Assembly (NCBI GenBank): GCA_023101885.1
Contig: JALPQD010000394.1
Coordinates: 1,672,581 to 1,736,580, forward strand
Length of the DNA: 64,000 nucleotides
DNA from: Typhlomys cinereus
Taxonomy: Eukaryota; Chordata; Mammalia; Rodentia; Platacanthomyidae
Reading direction: 5' to 3'
Shown here one piece after another: positions 1-9,889 of this stretch. The notes below the pieces were generated by a model, which ran no database searches, was not told the origin of the DNA, and worked only from the letters and a program-made list of their open reading frames with translations. Made by a program: the position numbers and the translations under genes. Every line of letters starts with the position of its first letter. Within the stretch, counting starts at the first letter, position 1.

Positions 1-1104
1 CTTTTGAACGGTTCTGCTGGACAAAGTTGGAAATGCTGGAGAATTTTCACTTTGTGGATTTACAAATACCGTTCTTCAGAGTTTAGTGGGCCAATTGCTG
101 AGAGAAATTGTTTGGGCCCAATTTGTGATGAGGGGAACAAGGACTTTGTTAAGCTGAATTTAAAGATGATGGACTGGTTTGCTTGACAAAGGAGAGCTGT
201 GTTGGCAGCCTTGAAGGTTTGGATGTGCCAAGGGCAGGCAGTAGAATATCTGCTGCTGTTGGACAAATGAGTATCAGTGAAGGAAAACCTAGTGACTTGC
301 ACTGAGACGGTGGAAGACGTAACAACCACTGTATGGCAAGTTCCTGGTTTGGAAACTCAATTTCCTTCAGGGGCGAAAGCCCAAGTTAAAGCTGTTTCTT
401 GCCCTTTGCAAGTTTGGTTGCCTAGAAGAGAGGCTTTTCCAGTGTCAGTTGAAGTTGGTGCAGCTGTGGCTCCAGTGGACTAAGCTGCGTTTCAACCTCG
501 CTTCAGAATCTGGCAGCGTCCCTCAGGTGATACTAGTTTGGGCGAACTACTGAGGGGTTCATGGAAAGCAGCAAAAGCTTGGCACCGAGTGGCAGGCGTA
601 GAGTTCCTGCAAGAGATGGTGAAGCTTAAAGCTGCAGAGGAGAACCCAGAGTTGTGTGCGAGATGCCAGAACTGTGGGACTGCTGCTGAGGACAACTGTG
701 AGTGGAGATTCAGCCTGGTTCAGAGGAACTCTGCACTTACAACTTCGAGCTGCAAACAGGGACTGGGAATGCCTCGAATCTTTGAGCCGCCTTGACTACG
801 TGATGAGCAACAGAAGATGGACATTGAAGTACAGGATGCGGTGATTTGCTGGACTTTGATCTTAATGTTTTCTTATTGTTTTAAGATCCTTCTGTTTTAA
901 TGTTTTATCTGTTTCAAAGTATTTAATTTATTTTGATTTAAGAGTGTTAACTTTGAACTTTTAAAATATTGGAACTGAAGTTTAATGAGAGAACATTTTA
1001 AATTTGTCCATGGGATGTATTTATATTTTAACATCTGTGGGGACAAGTAAAGGTTACAGTTTAAAAGTGCTGTTGTTTTTGTGTCAAGTTGACAAGGGGT
1101 GGAG
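1..1104 (+). mobile_element. MaLR (ERVL-MaLR) internal region, 3' part
   Basis: Non-coding internal sequence of a MaLR-type LTR retrotransposon, cut by the window's left edge. It is the reverse-complement relative of the internal part at 16037-17233; both share the blocks around 'gaaattgtttgggccc' and 'gatgatggactggttt'. It runs directly into an 11-base purine-rich tract and then an LTR. No gag, pol or env reading frame is visible, as usual for MaLRs, which depend on proteins made by other elements. The 5' LTR, if present, lies outside the window. Confidence 0.75.
1094..1104 (+). other. Polypurine tract of the MaLR
   Basis: The run 'aaggggtggag' lies immediately before the LTR start TGTTATAG, the position expected for the plus-strand priming tract of an LTR retrotransposon. 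The same tract is seen in reverse complement next to the LTR at 15611-16036 (ctccacccctt, 16037-16047). Confidence 0.65.
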
Positions 1105-1518
1105 TGTTATAGTTAAGCACAGGTGTCAACTTGACTTTTCAGGGTTTGAGCTCTGGGCACAGTTGTAGAGAGTTGATGGTTGAGTTAAGCCCAGAGCAAA
1201 CCTGCAGGAGATTGTCTACCTGCTGGAGAAGACCCACCCTATGGTGGGTGGGATTAGGCCCTGGATAAATCAGAGAGACCTGGTTGAGAGAGTGGGCATC
1301 CTTCTGTTCACTTGGCCAGACATGCTCGTCTGGCAAGTAAGGATTGTCCATCTCTCAGCTGTTATGATGGCCAGTTCCCTCAGCCCTGGTGTTGGTGTGT
1401 GCTCTCCTGTCAAGCTGGACTATGAATTGTAACTGGACTGTCGTAGGAAAGTAAACTCCTTGTTCCCTTAAGCTGTGTGATGGTCATTTATCAGCAACTA
1501 TGCAGGCGGACTGCAACA
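1105..1518 (+). mobile_element. MaLR 3' LTR (rodent MT/ORR1-like)
   Basis: The LTR starts TGTTATAGTTA and ends near '...ctgcaaca'. It shares the ordered blocks 'gtgtcaacttgac', 'agattgtctacctgctgg', 'ggccagacatgctcgtctgg' and 'ttatcagcaac' with six other LTRs in the window (5464, 15611, 17234, 20416, 60399, 61491, all minus strand). It abuts L1 sequence at 1519. Either the MaLR inserted into L1-A with the rest of that L1 outside the window, or L1-A is 5'-truncated against it. Confidence 0.75.
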
Positions 1519-3108
1519 GGGCCCCTCAACATTCATTAAGAAAACCCTACACCATCTAAAGCAAGAAATCAACCCCGAAACGATAATTCTTGGGGACTTC
1601 AACACCGCCCTCTCAACATGGGATAGATCAACAGGTCAAAAGCTTAATAGAGACACTTTGGACCTTAATCAAACCCTTAAAGAAATGGACCTTACAGATC
1701 TCCATCAAACTTTTCACCCACGCACCAAAGAATACACATTTTTCTCTGCAGCACATGGAACATTCTCCAAAATAGATCACATATTGGGCCACAAAACGAA
1801 TCTACACATATACAAAAATGTTGAAATTCTAACCTGTGCCTATCAAACCACCACAGCCTAAAGCTGGACATCCACAACACAACAAACAAGGGAAAATACA
1901 CTAACTCCTGGAAACTTAACAATATGATGCTGAATGAGAACGGGATTCAGGAAGACATTAAAAAGGAAATTCAAGATTTCCTGAAAGCGGATGATAATGA
2001 AAATACAACTTACCAAAATCTCTGGGACACAATGAAAGCTGTTCTAAGAGGTAAGTTCATAGCTCTTAATGCCTACATCAAAAAAATGGAAACATCAGAA
2101 ATAAACAAATTAACAAGGCAGCTTAAAGCTCTAGAGAAACTAGAGCAATCTGATCCCAAAAGAACTCGAAGATAGGAGATTAGCAAAATAAGGGGAGAAA
2201 TATCTGAAATCGGGATTAAGAAAACGATAGAAAAAAATCAACCAGTCAAAAAGTTCGTTCTTTGAAAAAATCAAAAATAATGATACACCCCTAGCTAAAT
2301 TAACCAAAAAAAGAGAGAGAAAACCCAAATTAACAAAATTAGAAATGAATATGGAGTAATCACTACTGATTCCTAAGAAATCCAGAGAATTATAACATTA
2401 TATTTCAAAAACTTATACTCTGTGAAGTTTGACAACACAAGAGAGATGGATGAATTCCTAAGTAAACACAACTTACCTAAATTGAATCAGTAAGTAGTGA
2501 ATTATTTAAATAGTCCTATAACGTATAAGGAAATTGAGGAAGTAATCTCGAATCTTACCACCAAAAAATGTCCTGGACCAGATGGATTCAGCACAGATTT
2601 CTACCAGACATTTAAGGAGTTAATAGCACCAATACTCCTTAAACTGTTCCATCAAATAGCAAAGGAAGGAACACTACCAAATTCCTTCTATGAAGCTAAT
2701 ATCATTTTAATCCCAAAACTTAATAAAGATTCACTTAAAAAAAATGTGAGCCGTCTGGAGATTCTTAAAGAAATTAAAGATTGAAATGCCATATGTCCCT
2801 GCTATTTCACTTTTGGGAATAATCCCCATACAGCAGAGGTTCACCTCGATAGCACAAGCATGACCATGTTCATAGCAGCACTGTTTACAATAGCAAAGTC
2901 ATGGAATCAACCCAAATGTCCAACAGTTGACGAGTGGATAAGGAAACTGTGGTACATCTATACAATGGAGTACTACTCAGCCATCAAAAATGATGAATTA
3001 CTGGAATTTGCCAGGAAATAGATGTCATTAGAAACAATTATATTAAGTGAAGTATCCCAAACCCAGAAAATTAAGCGCTGTATGTACTCCCTAATAGGTG
3101 GTTCCTAG
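1519..3108 (+). pseudogene. L1-A ORF2 remnant (endonuclease/RT fragments)
   Basis: The fragment covers part of the APE-type endonuclease (positions 1590-1860, with 'WDRSTG'-like and 'HPRTKEYTFFSA'-like residues in shifted frames). It continues through a linker (1924-2175) and the start of the RT domain (2497-2750, '[15 protein letters not shown]'). The deletion then joins it to the ORF2 C-terminus and the stop TAG at 3106-3108. Several stops and frameshifts interrupt it. It lacks the FADD catalytic motif entirely, so it cannot make active reverse transcriptase. Confidence 0.85.
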
Positions 3109-4150
3109 TACCAAACCCACCCAGCCCACCTTGAGACACTCATAGGTAAATCTATGTATTACCTACAGTATTTGCAAGGATTATGAACAGGAGGGATGGG
3201 GTTGGAGGGCCACACCAGAAACAAGGAGAGAAGTGACCATGTTACAGTAGAGAAAATAGGCCTCCATCAAGGACTGGAAGTAAGTAATGTGACACCTGGT
3301 TAAATTCACAGACGTTCGTTCCTGATCCTTTACAACTAAGGGGGTATGATCTCACCAGAAATGGAGGGCATATAGTCTGGCAGATAAAAAGTAACCATTT
3401 TGCAAATGGGTACTTGACCCCTCCCTCACTGAGGTTTCCTACTTTTATTACATCTACCCTTGAATGTGCTCTTATAATAAGACTCCAGTTTAACAGCTTT
3501 TTGTCTCTGGCCAGGGGGTGACATACAGTGCCCATCAGGATGGAGTGAAGGGCATTGCAGGAGCAGCAAAACTGCAAAAGAAAAATCAAGAAACCATAAT
3601 CCAGAACTTCAGAGTCTCTATATCAACCACCTAGAACTAGGCCAGACTAATCTCTCCCCATCCTGAAGCTCAGGGAAATTTGCAGAAGAGGGGGCAGTAA
3701 GAGTGTAAGAGCAAAAGAATGGGCAGAGCAATGATTTGCAAGATACTCCACACAAGTTATGGCTGAAGCAATCATAATTGGACTTTGCATGCCCTGCGCA
3801 ATGTCCAACACACTACTGACCTCACAAAGTCTAGCATCTGCTAAAGGCACCAAGATCCTTGGAGGCAAGTGATTGGCAGCCACAGTAGTGTTCCTATGCT
3901 TAAGGGGAACACGGGAAAGGGTTCAGGGATATGCCACTGGGTCCTTGTAGGTCATCGGAGAGGAGGGCCCAGAGGAGAGTCAGGGATGCATATTAAATGA
4001 CTCTTTGGTAATTGGGGCGGGAGGCACTGGGGGATGGGGCGGGAGGGGTTAGGGAAGGGGGAGTAGGGGGCTTGGGAAGAGGAGGAGGGATGGAGGGAAC
4101 TGGTGTACCCATTAAGTTTGTATGAGCGGAAATAATAATAAAAATGTTAA
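1519..4150 (+). mobile_element. L1-A: 3' part of a LINE-1 with a large internal ORF2 deletion
   Basis: Collinear with L1-D from 46123 onwards: endonuclease part, linker and start of the reverse transcriptase. At about 2742-2750 it jumps from the L1-D equivalent of 48235 to that of 50118, losing about 1.9 kb including the RT catalytic core. The 3' UTR runs from 3109 to about 4140, includes the G-rich block (about 4013-4110), and ends 'attaagtttgtatgagcgg' plus an A-rich tail. It shares the 'gtgagccgtctg' variant with L1-D but not with L1-C, so A and D belong to one sublineage. No TSD could be assigned. Confidence 0.85.
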
Positions 4151-4174
4151 AAAAAGAAGAGAAAAATAAAGAGA

Positions 4175-4735
4175 TAAAATGAAAAATGCTCAGGCCGAAG
4201 TGCAATTCAGTGAGAAATTAAAACCAAGACAATAAATCAGCTAAAAAATATGAAGCCCATAATGATGGAATCCAACCAGAACAAACTCAAAGAACAGAGC
4301 CAAGAAAGCATAACCCAGATGATGATTTTCAAATCCTGATCTTTAATATGATCAAAAAATTGAAAAGCAAATCCAGGAGAAATTAAATAACCACATCAAT
4401 CAATTTGAAAAGAAACACAACAGGCACTTGGATGAGATGAGAAAAACAGTTGAAGAAACAAAAATAGGCATAGAGCAGTTCAAACAATTTCAAGCAGAGA
4501 TTATACTATCTTCAAACCAGAACAAAACAGAAAGACTTATCAACAGAGCAAAAGAAGCAGAAAATAGAACATCTTGAAGACAAAGTGGAAGAATAGATCA
4601 GGTCAATCAAAGAGATTGTTAAAGCCAAAAAGATACTTGAGAGGAATATTCAAGAGATATGGGACACCTTGAAGTAGCCAAACATGTGCATATCAGACTA
4701 AGAATACCAAAATACCACACCTGATCCAGTCACAC
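4175..4735 (+). pseudogene. Old L1 ORF1 remnant
   Basis: Aligns to the N-terminal and coiled-coil half of L1 ORF1 in L1-C (23043 onwards) and L1-D (44476 onwards): 'catgatggaatccaaccagaac', the Glu/Lys-rich coiled-coil region, and 'agagatatgggacaccttgaag'. It is more diverged than C or D, with indels and stops throughout, and stops abruptly near 4735. It lies just past the A-rich tail of L1-A and is a separate, older piece. Confidence 0.7.
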
Positions 4736-5463
4736 ACCTTGCTACTGCAGAATATAATTCTACTGATTATATCCTTCTGCCCCTTTTTTTAGATACTTCC
4801 TGAGCACTGGTTAGGGGAGACTGAATTCAATGTCTTATTTAGGGCCAAGCAATACACAATAACCTTTTCTCTCCACATTGTTAAATTGTGATTCTCTGTG
4901 TAGAATATTTTTCATTGCAAATGGAAGTTTCTAGATTGAATTAGAATTAGAATATATATTGATGACAATTACGTATAGTTAAATCTTGATAAATCGTTTT
5001 CCTCTAGAGCTCTTGGTCTCCCTTGGTTTCCGTGTTCCCTGCTGAAGAATGAGCCTTAAATCAAATATGCCCTCACTTCATTATCCCATGACATGTATAC
5101 CACTATTGCACTGATGTTCATCTCTTTCCAGAATAGTTGTCACTGTATCTTGTCGTTTGTATAGCAAAGTGAGACTATTGTTTGTTTTTCTCCCCAGGAG
5201 CTTTGCATAACAATTTCAGATATTATGAAATCTGGCCAGGGAGGAGGATGTTTCCAGATTATTTCATCTTTCTTCCACATCCTGTGATGAATGTTTACAG
5301 CTTCAACAATAGGGTCTTACTCTCAGTTTCTAATAGGTAATCAAAATCTCTCTATCCTCCTTTGCCATCTGCCCCTCCTTCCCTTTACCTAGTTTCCTTT
5401 TTTCCCTTGCATACTTAAGGTACACAAGGCAAAATTGAGATTTCTGTTTGCATCATCTTTCCA
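4736..5463. other. Unassigned AT-rich sequence
   Basis: No open reading frame of note, no RNA gene and no repeat that I recognise. It may hold highly diverged old repeats. Confidence 0.5.
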
Positions 5464-5836
5464 GTGCTAAACAAATATAGAGCCAAACAGCTTAAGGGAA
5501 TGAATAAGGGATTCTATTTTTCTTATGATTCTGGCTACAGTTTAACGCTTGACAATAAAGTTCATATCAACATCATGAGCCTAGGGAATTGGATACAGCA
5601 CAGCCACAGAAAGAATTGAGAGCAACATCTACATCCCAATGTGCCAAAACTCTGAGCCAACTCTCTCCATTTTATCTACTGGCTGAGGAAATGGTCCCAC
5701 TTGTCATGAAGTGGGTCATCCCACATCAATCCCACAGGCTTGATCAGGGCTTATCTTAAATACTAATTCTTCACAATGTGCTAAAAGTCTCAGCTCTCAA
5801 TTGACAAGTTTATATGATTGTATTTAACTGACACAC
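5464..5836 (-). mobile_element. MaLR LTR, minus strand
   Basis: Diverged member of the LTR family at 1105-1518 in reverse complement. It keeps the 'cagcttaagggaa', 'cttatgatt' and 'caattgacaag' blocks in the right order. The 5' end (high coordinate) carries the decayed 'gttgac' block. It continues into internal sequence at 5837. Confidence 0.6.
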
Positions 5837-6050
5837 TCTGCCCTTGTCTACTTGACACAAAAATATACAACTTTTCAAACATAACCTTTTCTCCCTTGTC
5901 TGCATACATAACAAATTCATTTTAAATATAAAATACATTCAGCAAAAATTTCAAATTCTTATTACCCAACATTTAAAGTCAGTATATTGAATTCTATTTA
6001 AGTGTATACCTCATATGAACACCCCAAAGATGGACTTCAATGGATTACTG
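5837..6050 (-). mobile_element. MaLR internal sequence, truncated
   Basis: Read on the minus strand this is the last part of the MaLR internal region leading to the LTR at 5464-5836. 'ttgtctacttgacacaaaa' matches the reverse complement of the sequence just before the polypurine tract at 1080-1100 and the region at 16045-16090. The remainder to 6050 is only weakly assignable. The element therefore appears 5'-truncated. Confidence 0.5.
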
Positions 6051-6761
6051 AACTCCTTTATTTATTCTTTTTTTTTCTGCTCATACAAACATAATAGGGG
6101 CCCCTGTCCCCTCCCTCCCTCCACCCCTCCCTGGACCTCCCTGTTCCCTCTCCCCTTTTCCCCTTCCTTTCCCCCTCCCTCCCTTTCTTCCAGTGCTCCT
6201 TCCCCCCATCTCTGAAGCATCCTTTACTGAGTATATCAAACTTTCCTCTGGGTGCTCCTCTCTGATGAGGTGTAAAGACTCAGTGGCATTTCCTAGAACT
6301 CTTTCTTGTGTTCCCCTTAAGTATAGGAACACTATTGTGACTGTTAATCCCTTGCTTCTAAGGATCCTAGTGCCTTTAGTCCATGCTAGAATTTGAAGGG
6401 TCAATGATATGTTGGTCATTGTGCAGATCATGCAGAGTCCTGTTATAATTGCTTCAACCCTAACTTGTGTGGAGTATCTTGCATATCATGACTCCTCCCA
6501 TCCTTGTGCTCTTACAATCTTACCGCACCCTCTTCCACAAATTTCCCTGAGCTTCAGGATGGGGAGAGATTAGGCAGGCCTGATTCAAGGTGGTTGATAT
6601 AGAGTCTCTGATGTTCTGGATTATGGTTTGTTGATGATTTTCTTTTTCAGTTTTGCTGTTCCTACAATGTCCTTGGTTCCATCCTAATGGGTATTGGATG
6701 TCACTCCCTGGCCAGAGATAAAAACCTGTTAAATTATAGTCTTGTTATAAGAGTCTATTCA

Positions 6762-6978
6762 CCAGGAAAACCAGAACCAAAATGTGTACCTCCCTATCCA
6801 TGGACAGACAAACACAGAAAAAGGGAAAGGGACCTTCACGCTCACCTCTTGCGAAGGTAAAGACATTAAACACAAAGGGGCCAGCTTATCAAACAACTGC
6901 CGAAGGGGGCACAGTACTCAACACTGGTGCTGCAAGGAAGAAAGGGCTGCCGTGAAAGCCCCACCTTGGGGCACCAGA
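6762..6978 (-). mobile_element. ERV 5' leader fragment with primer binding site
   Basis: On the minus strand this follows the LTR at 6979-7343. Two bases after the LTR end comes TGGTGCCCCAAGGTGGGG (reverse complement of 6959-6976), positioned and built like a tRNA primer binding site (TGG start). I cannot name the tRNA with certainty. About 200 bases of leader follow and then the copy is truncated. No gag frame is reached. Confidence 0.65.
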
Positions 6979-7343
6979 TGTAGCAGTCTCGGGGGGCCCA
7001 CATAAACCCTTGGGGTCAGGGATAAGCTGGCGTGAAGTCAATGACCCAGACTCCGGGAGTCAGGTGAGTGGCAATAGCAGGCTCGCAGGCTTGCAGGCTC
7101 CTCTATTCTACATATCAGGCTGCTTATATACCCCACCTGACATAAGTCCCAGCATGAGGTATTTGCTGTGTTGTCCTGTCTGGGTTGGTCCTCTCAGCCA
7201 AGCGGTTTGATGTCAGCACGAGGCACAGCAGCAGGTTCTAGCTTGGGGAAGTTGAATTCATGCATGTGGTCCACGCAGACAATACAGGCCTGCCGGTCGG
7301 TTCCTCCTACAGGAACCAACCCAGCTGATTTTGTGCTGATATC
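6979..7343 (-). mobile_element. ERV LTR, minus strand (probably ERV2/ERVK-like)
   Basis: The LTR's 3' end reads '...gagactgctACA' on the minus strand, directly before the primer binding site. A TATA box (tatataag, complement of 7123-7130) lies about 150 bases upstream of that end, with a G/C-rich downstream part, as expected for U3-R-U5. The 5' boundary near 7343 is approximate, because there L1 sequence resumes ('gtatgtactccctaatagg'). It is unlike the MaLR LTRs elsewhere in the window. Confidence 0.65.
7123..7130 (-). promoter_or_regulatory. TATA box of the ERV LTR
   Basis: On the minus strand: 'ggtggggTATATAAGcagcctg'. The spacing to the LTR end and primer binding site fits an LTR promoter firing leftward, away from the L1 part. 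Confidence 0.55.
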
Positions 7344-8404
7344 CGTATGTACTCCCTAATAGGTGGCTCCTAGTACCAAACTCACCCAGCCCACATTGAG
7401 ACACTCAAAAGTAAACCTATGAAACACAGTAATTGCAAGGATTATGAACAAGAGAGATGGGTTAGGAGGGCCCCACCAGAAACAAGGAGAGAGGAGACCA
7501 TGTTACAGCAGAGAAAATAGGCCTCCATCAAGGTCTGCAAGTAAGTAATGAGAAACCTGGTTAAGTTCACAGACGTTCTTTCCTGATCTCACCAAAAGGG
7601 GAGGGCATATAGTCTAGCAGATAAAAAGTAATCATTTTGCAAATGGGTGATGGACCCCTCCCTCAGGGAGGTTTCCTACTCTTATTACATCTACCCTTGA
7701 ATGTGCTATTACAACAAGACTCCAGTTTAACAGCTTTTTGTCTCTGGCCAGGGGGTGACATACAGTGCCCAGCAGAATGGAGTGAAGGGAATTGCAGGAG
7801 CAGCAAAACTGCAAAAGAAAATCAAACCACAATCCAGAACTTCAGAGACTCTATATCAATCACATAGAACTAGGACAGCCTAATCTCTCCCCATCCGGGA
7901 GCTCAGGGACATTTGCGGAAGAGGGGGCGGTAAGATTGTAAGAGCAAAAGGATGGGAGGAGCAACGATTTGCAAGATTCTCAACAATAGTTGGGGCCAAA
8001 GCAATCATAATGGGACTTTGCATGCCCTGCGCAATGTCCAGCGCACTGTTGCCCTCATAAAGTCTAGCATCTGTTAAGGGCACCGAGACCCCTGGAGGCA
8101 AGGGATTGACAGCCATAGTAGTGATCTTATGCTTAAGGGGAACAAGAGAAAGGGCTTATGGAAATGCCACTGGGTCCTTATATGTCATCGGAGAGGAGGA
8201 CCCAATGGAGAGTTAGGCGTACACAATAAAGGACTCTCTGGGAATTGGGTGGGAGGCACTGGGGGAAGGGGAGGGGGAGGAGGGGGGAGAGAGGGAACTG
8301 GTAAAAAATTTTAAAATGTATAATTAAATTTTTAATAAAAAAAATAAAAAAAAATAAAAAAATAAAAGCACCCATTCCCAAAAAAAAAAAAAAAAAAAAA
8401 AAAA
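7344..8404 (+). mobile_element. L1 3' end (end of ORF2, 3' UTR, polyA) inside the composite retrocopy
   Basis: Begins at the final ORF2 codons ('gtatgtactccctaataggtgg', matching 3080-3103) and continues through a complete 3' UTR with the G-rich block at about 8245-8300. It ends in A-rich sequence. The tail is layered: AAAT-type repeats, then the 12 bases 'gcacccattccc', then about 25 As, then the transduced DNA. Confidence 0.85.
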
Positions 8405-8726
8405 GATAGGGATTATCTGTAATGGAGAACTAAACTCCACATCCTTTCATGAACAGATGGTTGGGGGAAGTTGGCAAAGGGTGTGTTCCTTCAGGGTAAT
8501 ACCAGAGTATAATACCAGCAGGGTTATGACCGTCAAAGACCTTCAGAGACCATCCCAGCATGGCTATTGTAAAACTGCCTAAACTACTACTCGAGTAACC
8601 TCACTAGCATTCTTGTTTGAACCTAGATTTGACCAGATCTGCACAGCTTCCTGCAGAATCTATTCATGATCTTGAGCAAGCAGTGCAAGGAAAATGGATC
8701 TACTAAGTGAAGATAGAGGGATAAAT

Positions 8727-8735
8727 GATGATGAT

Positions 8736-8818
<83 letters not shown>
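8727..8818 (+). repeat. (GATA)n/(GACA)n microsatellite
   Basis: A compound tetranucleotide array: GAT units, then GATA, about ten GACA units, then about nine GATA units. It lies inside the transduced segment and is likely length-variable. Confidence 0.95.
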
Positions 8819-9502
8819 GCAATTTCTTTGTTCATCAATGAACAATGGAGTTCATTTCCTTGGCTTCTACCTGAAACACAATGTGTTTATTTTACTGTGA
8901 TAAGCAGGAGTCATTTGGGCTATTAAATATCATGTCACATGGAGAAGTGGACAATGCAGTTGGGTTTTGTCCATTAGGTTGAAATTAATATATCACATTA
9001 ATAAACACCACCAAAATAAATGATATAGATATTCAAAAGTCTCCAATTAGTGATAATTTGCAACACCATGAAATTTAGCTTTAAGTCAGTTAGCTAAGAC
9101 ATGCATATATCTCTATAAATTCAGAATGAAGAAAATCCCTGGCCATATAGTACTAACTTTTCAGACAATGTTATACACGGCTTTGAGTCTAATTTTGATT
9201 GTTCATGAAGCACTTATGTGGAAATGAAAAGATTTAACCCTTCCTATTAATCTTCTACTTTCTCATGGCAGCAAATAAGATATCACACAGGACTTCAAAA
9301 TGCCAAAATGAAGAACACTGTAAATTAATCTTCCTAAATTTGAAAATGTGGTTCTGGAAGCTACAATTTTCAAATACAGACTAATTTTATAAATGAAGCC
9401 AGAAAATATATTTGAATAAGCTAAAAACGACTCTTGAAAATTGTTAAGATCCTGGAGAGTTTTGTTTCTGAATGTTGCATACTTTCATTTGCAATGGTAG
9501 GA

Positions 9503-9508
9503 ATTAAA
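9503..9508 (+). terminator. ATTAAA polyadenylation signal used for the 3' transduction
   Basis: ATTAAA followed 22 bases later by an untemplated-looking A run that abuts the TSD copy at 9541. This is the expected signal for the read-through transcript. Confidence 0.65.
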
Positions 9509-9889
9509 GCTGAGGAAATGTTAGACATTTAAAAAAAAAAAGAGTCTATTCAAAGGTGGATGGAACAGAACTAGGAGACCGCGGTGAGAGAGGGGTCAAC
9601 CACCCATTTGCAAAATGGTTACCTTCTATCTGGCAACCTATATTCCCTCCCCTTCTAGAAAGATCGTACCTCATCAGTTGGAAATGATCAGGAAGGAAAG
9701 TCTGTGAACTTAATCAGATGTCTCATTACTTACTTGCAGTCCTTGATGGTGGCCTATTTTCTCTGCTGTAACTTGGTCACCTCTGTTTCTGGTGGGGCCT
9801 TCCTTCCCCATCCCTCCTGTTTATAATCTTTACAATTACTGTAGGTATTACAGAGATCAGTCTTTGAGTATCTCTAAGTGAGTTTGGTA

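Larger units (their letters stand above)
8405..9530 (+). mobile_element. 3'-transduced genomic segment (about 1.13 kb)
   Basis: Non-L1 sequence between the L1 polyA (to 8404) and the terminal polyA (9531-9540), inside the same TSD pair. It carries ATTAAA at 9503-9508, 22 bases before the terminal As, the expected geometry for a cleavage/polyadenylation signal used by read-through RNA. It contains a GATA/GACA microsatellite and no significant reading frame, and marks the sequence that lay downstream of the parent L1. Confidence 0.75.
6762..9540 (+). mobile_element. Composite retrocopy: antisense ERV leader/LTR + L1 3' end + 3' transduction
   Basis: The sequence 'agagtctattca' stands at 6750-6761 and again at 9541-9552, immediately after a polyA run. 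These are TSD copies in the L1-B 3' UTR, so everything between them entered as one L1-type plus-strand insertion. In order: ERV leader in antisense (6762-6978), ERV LTR in antisense (6979-7343), L1 3' end in sense (7344-8330), an A-rich block (8331-8404), then 1.1 kb of non-L1 DNA with ATTAAA and the terminal polyA. The simplest model is a source L1 carrying an antisense ERV, with read-through past its own polyA signal and 5' truncation inside the ERV. Confidence 0.85.

Noticed and set aside
6081..6431. Gly/Arg-rich and Pro-rich open frames over L1 3' UTRs (also near 39690, 42474, 53442, 56012)
   Set aside because: They recur in the same place in every L1 3' end because the G-rich tract and flanks happen to lack stops; they are not separate genes.
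8623..8845. Ser/Leu/Tyr repeat protein on the minus strand
   Set aside because: Translation of the GATA/GACA microsatellite.
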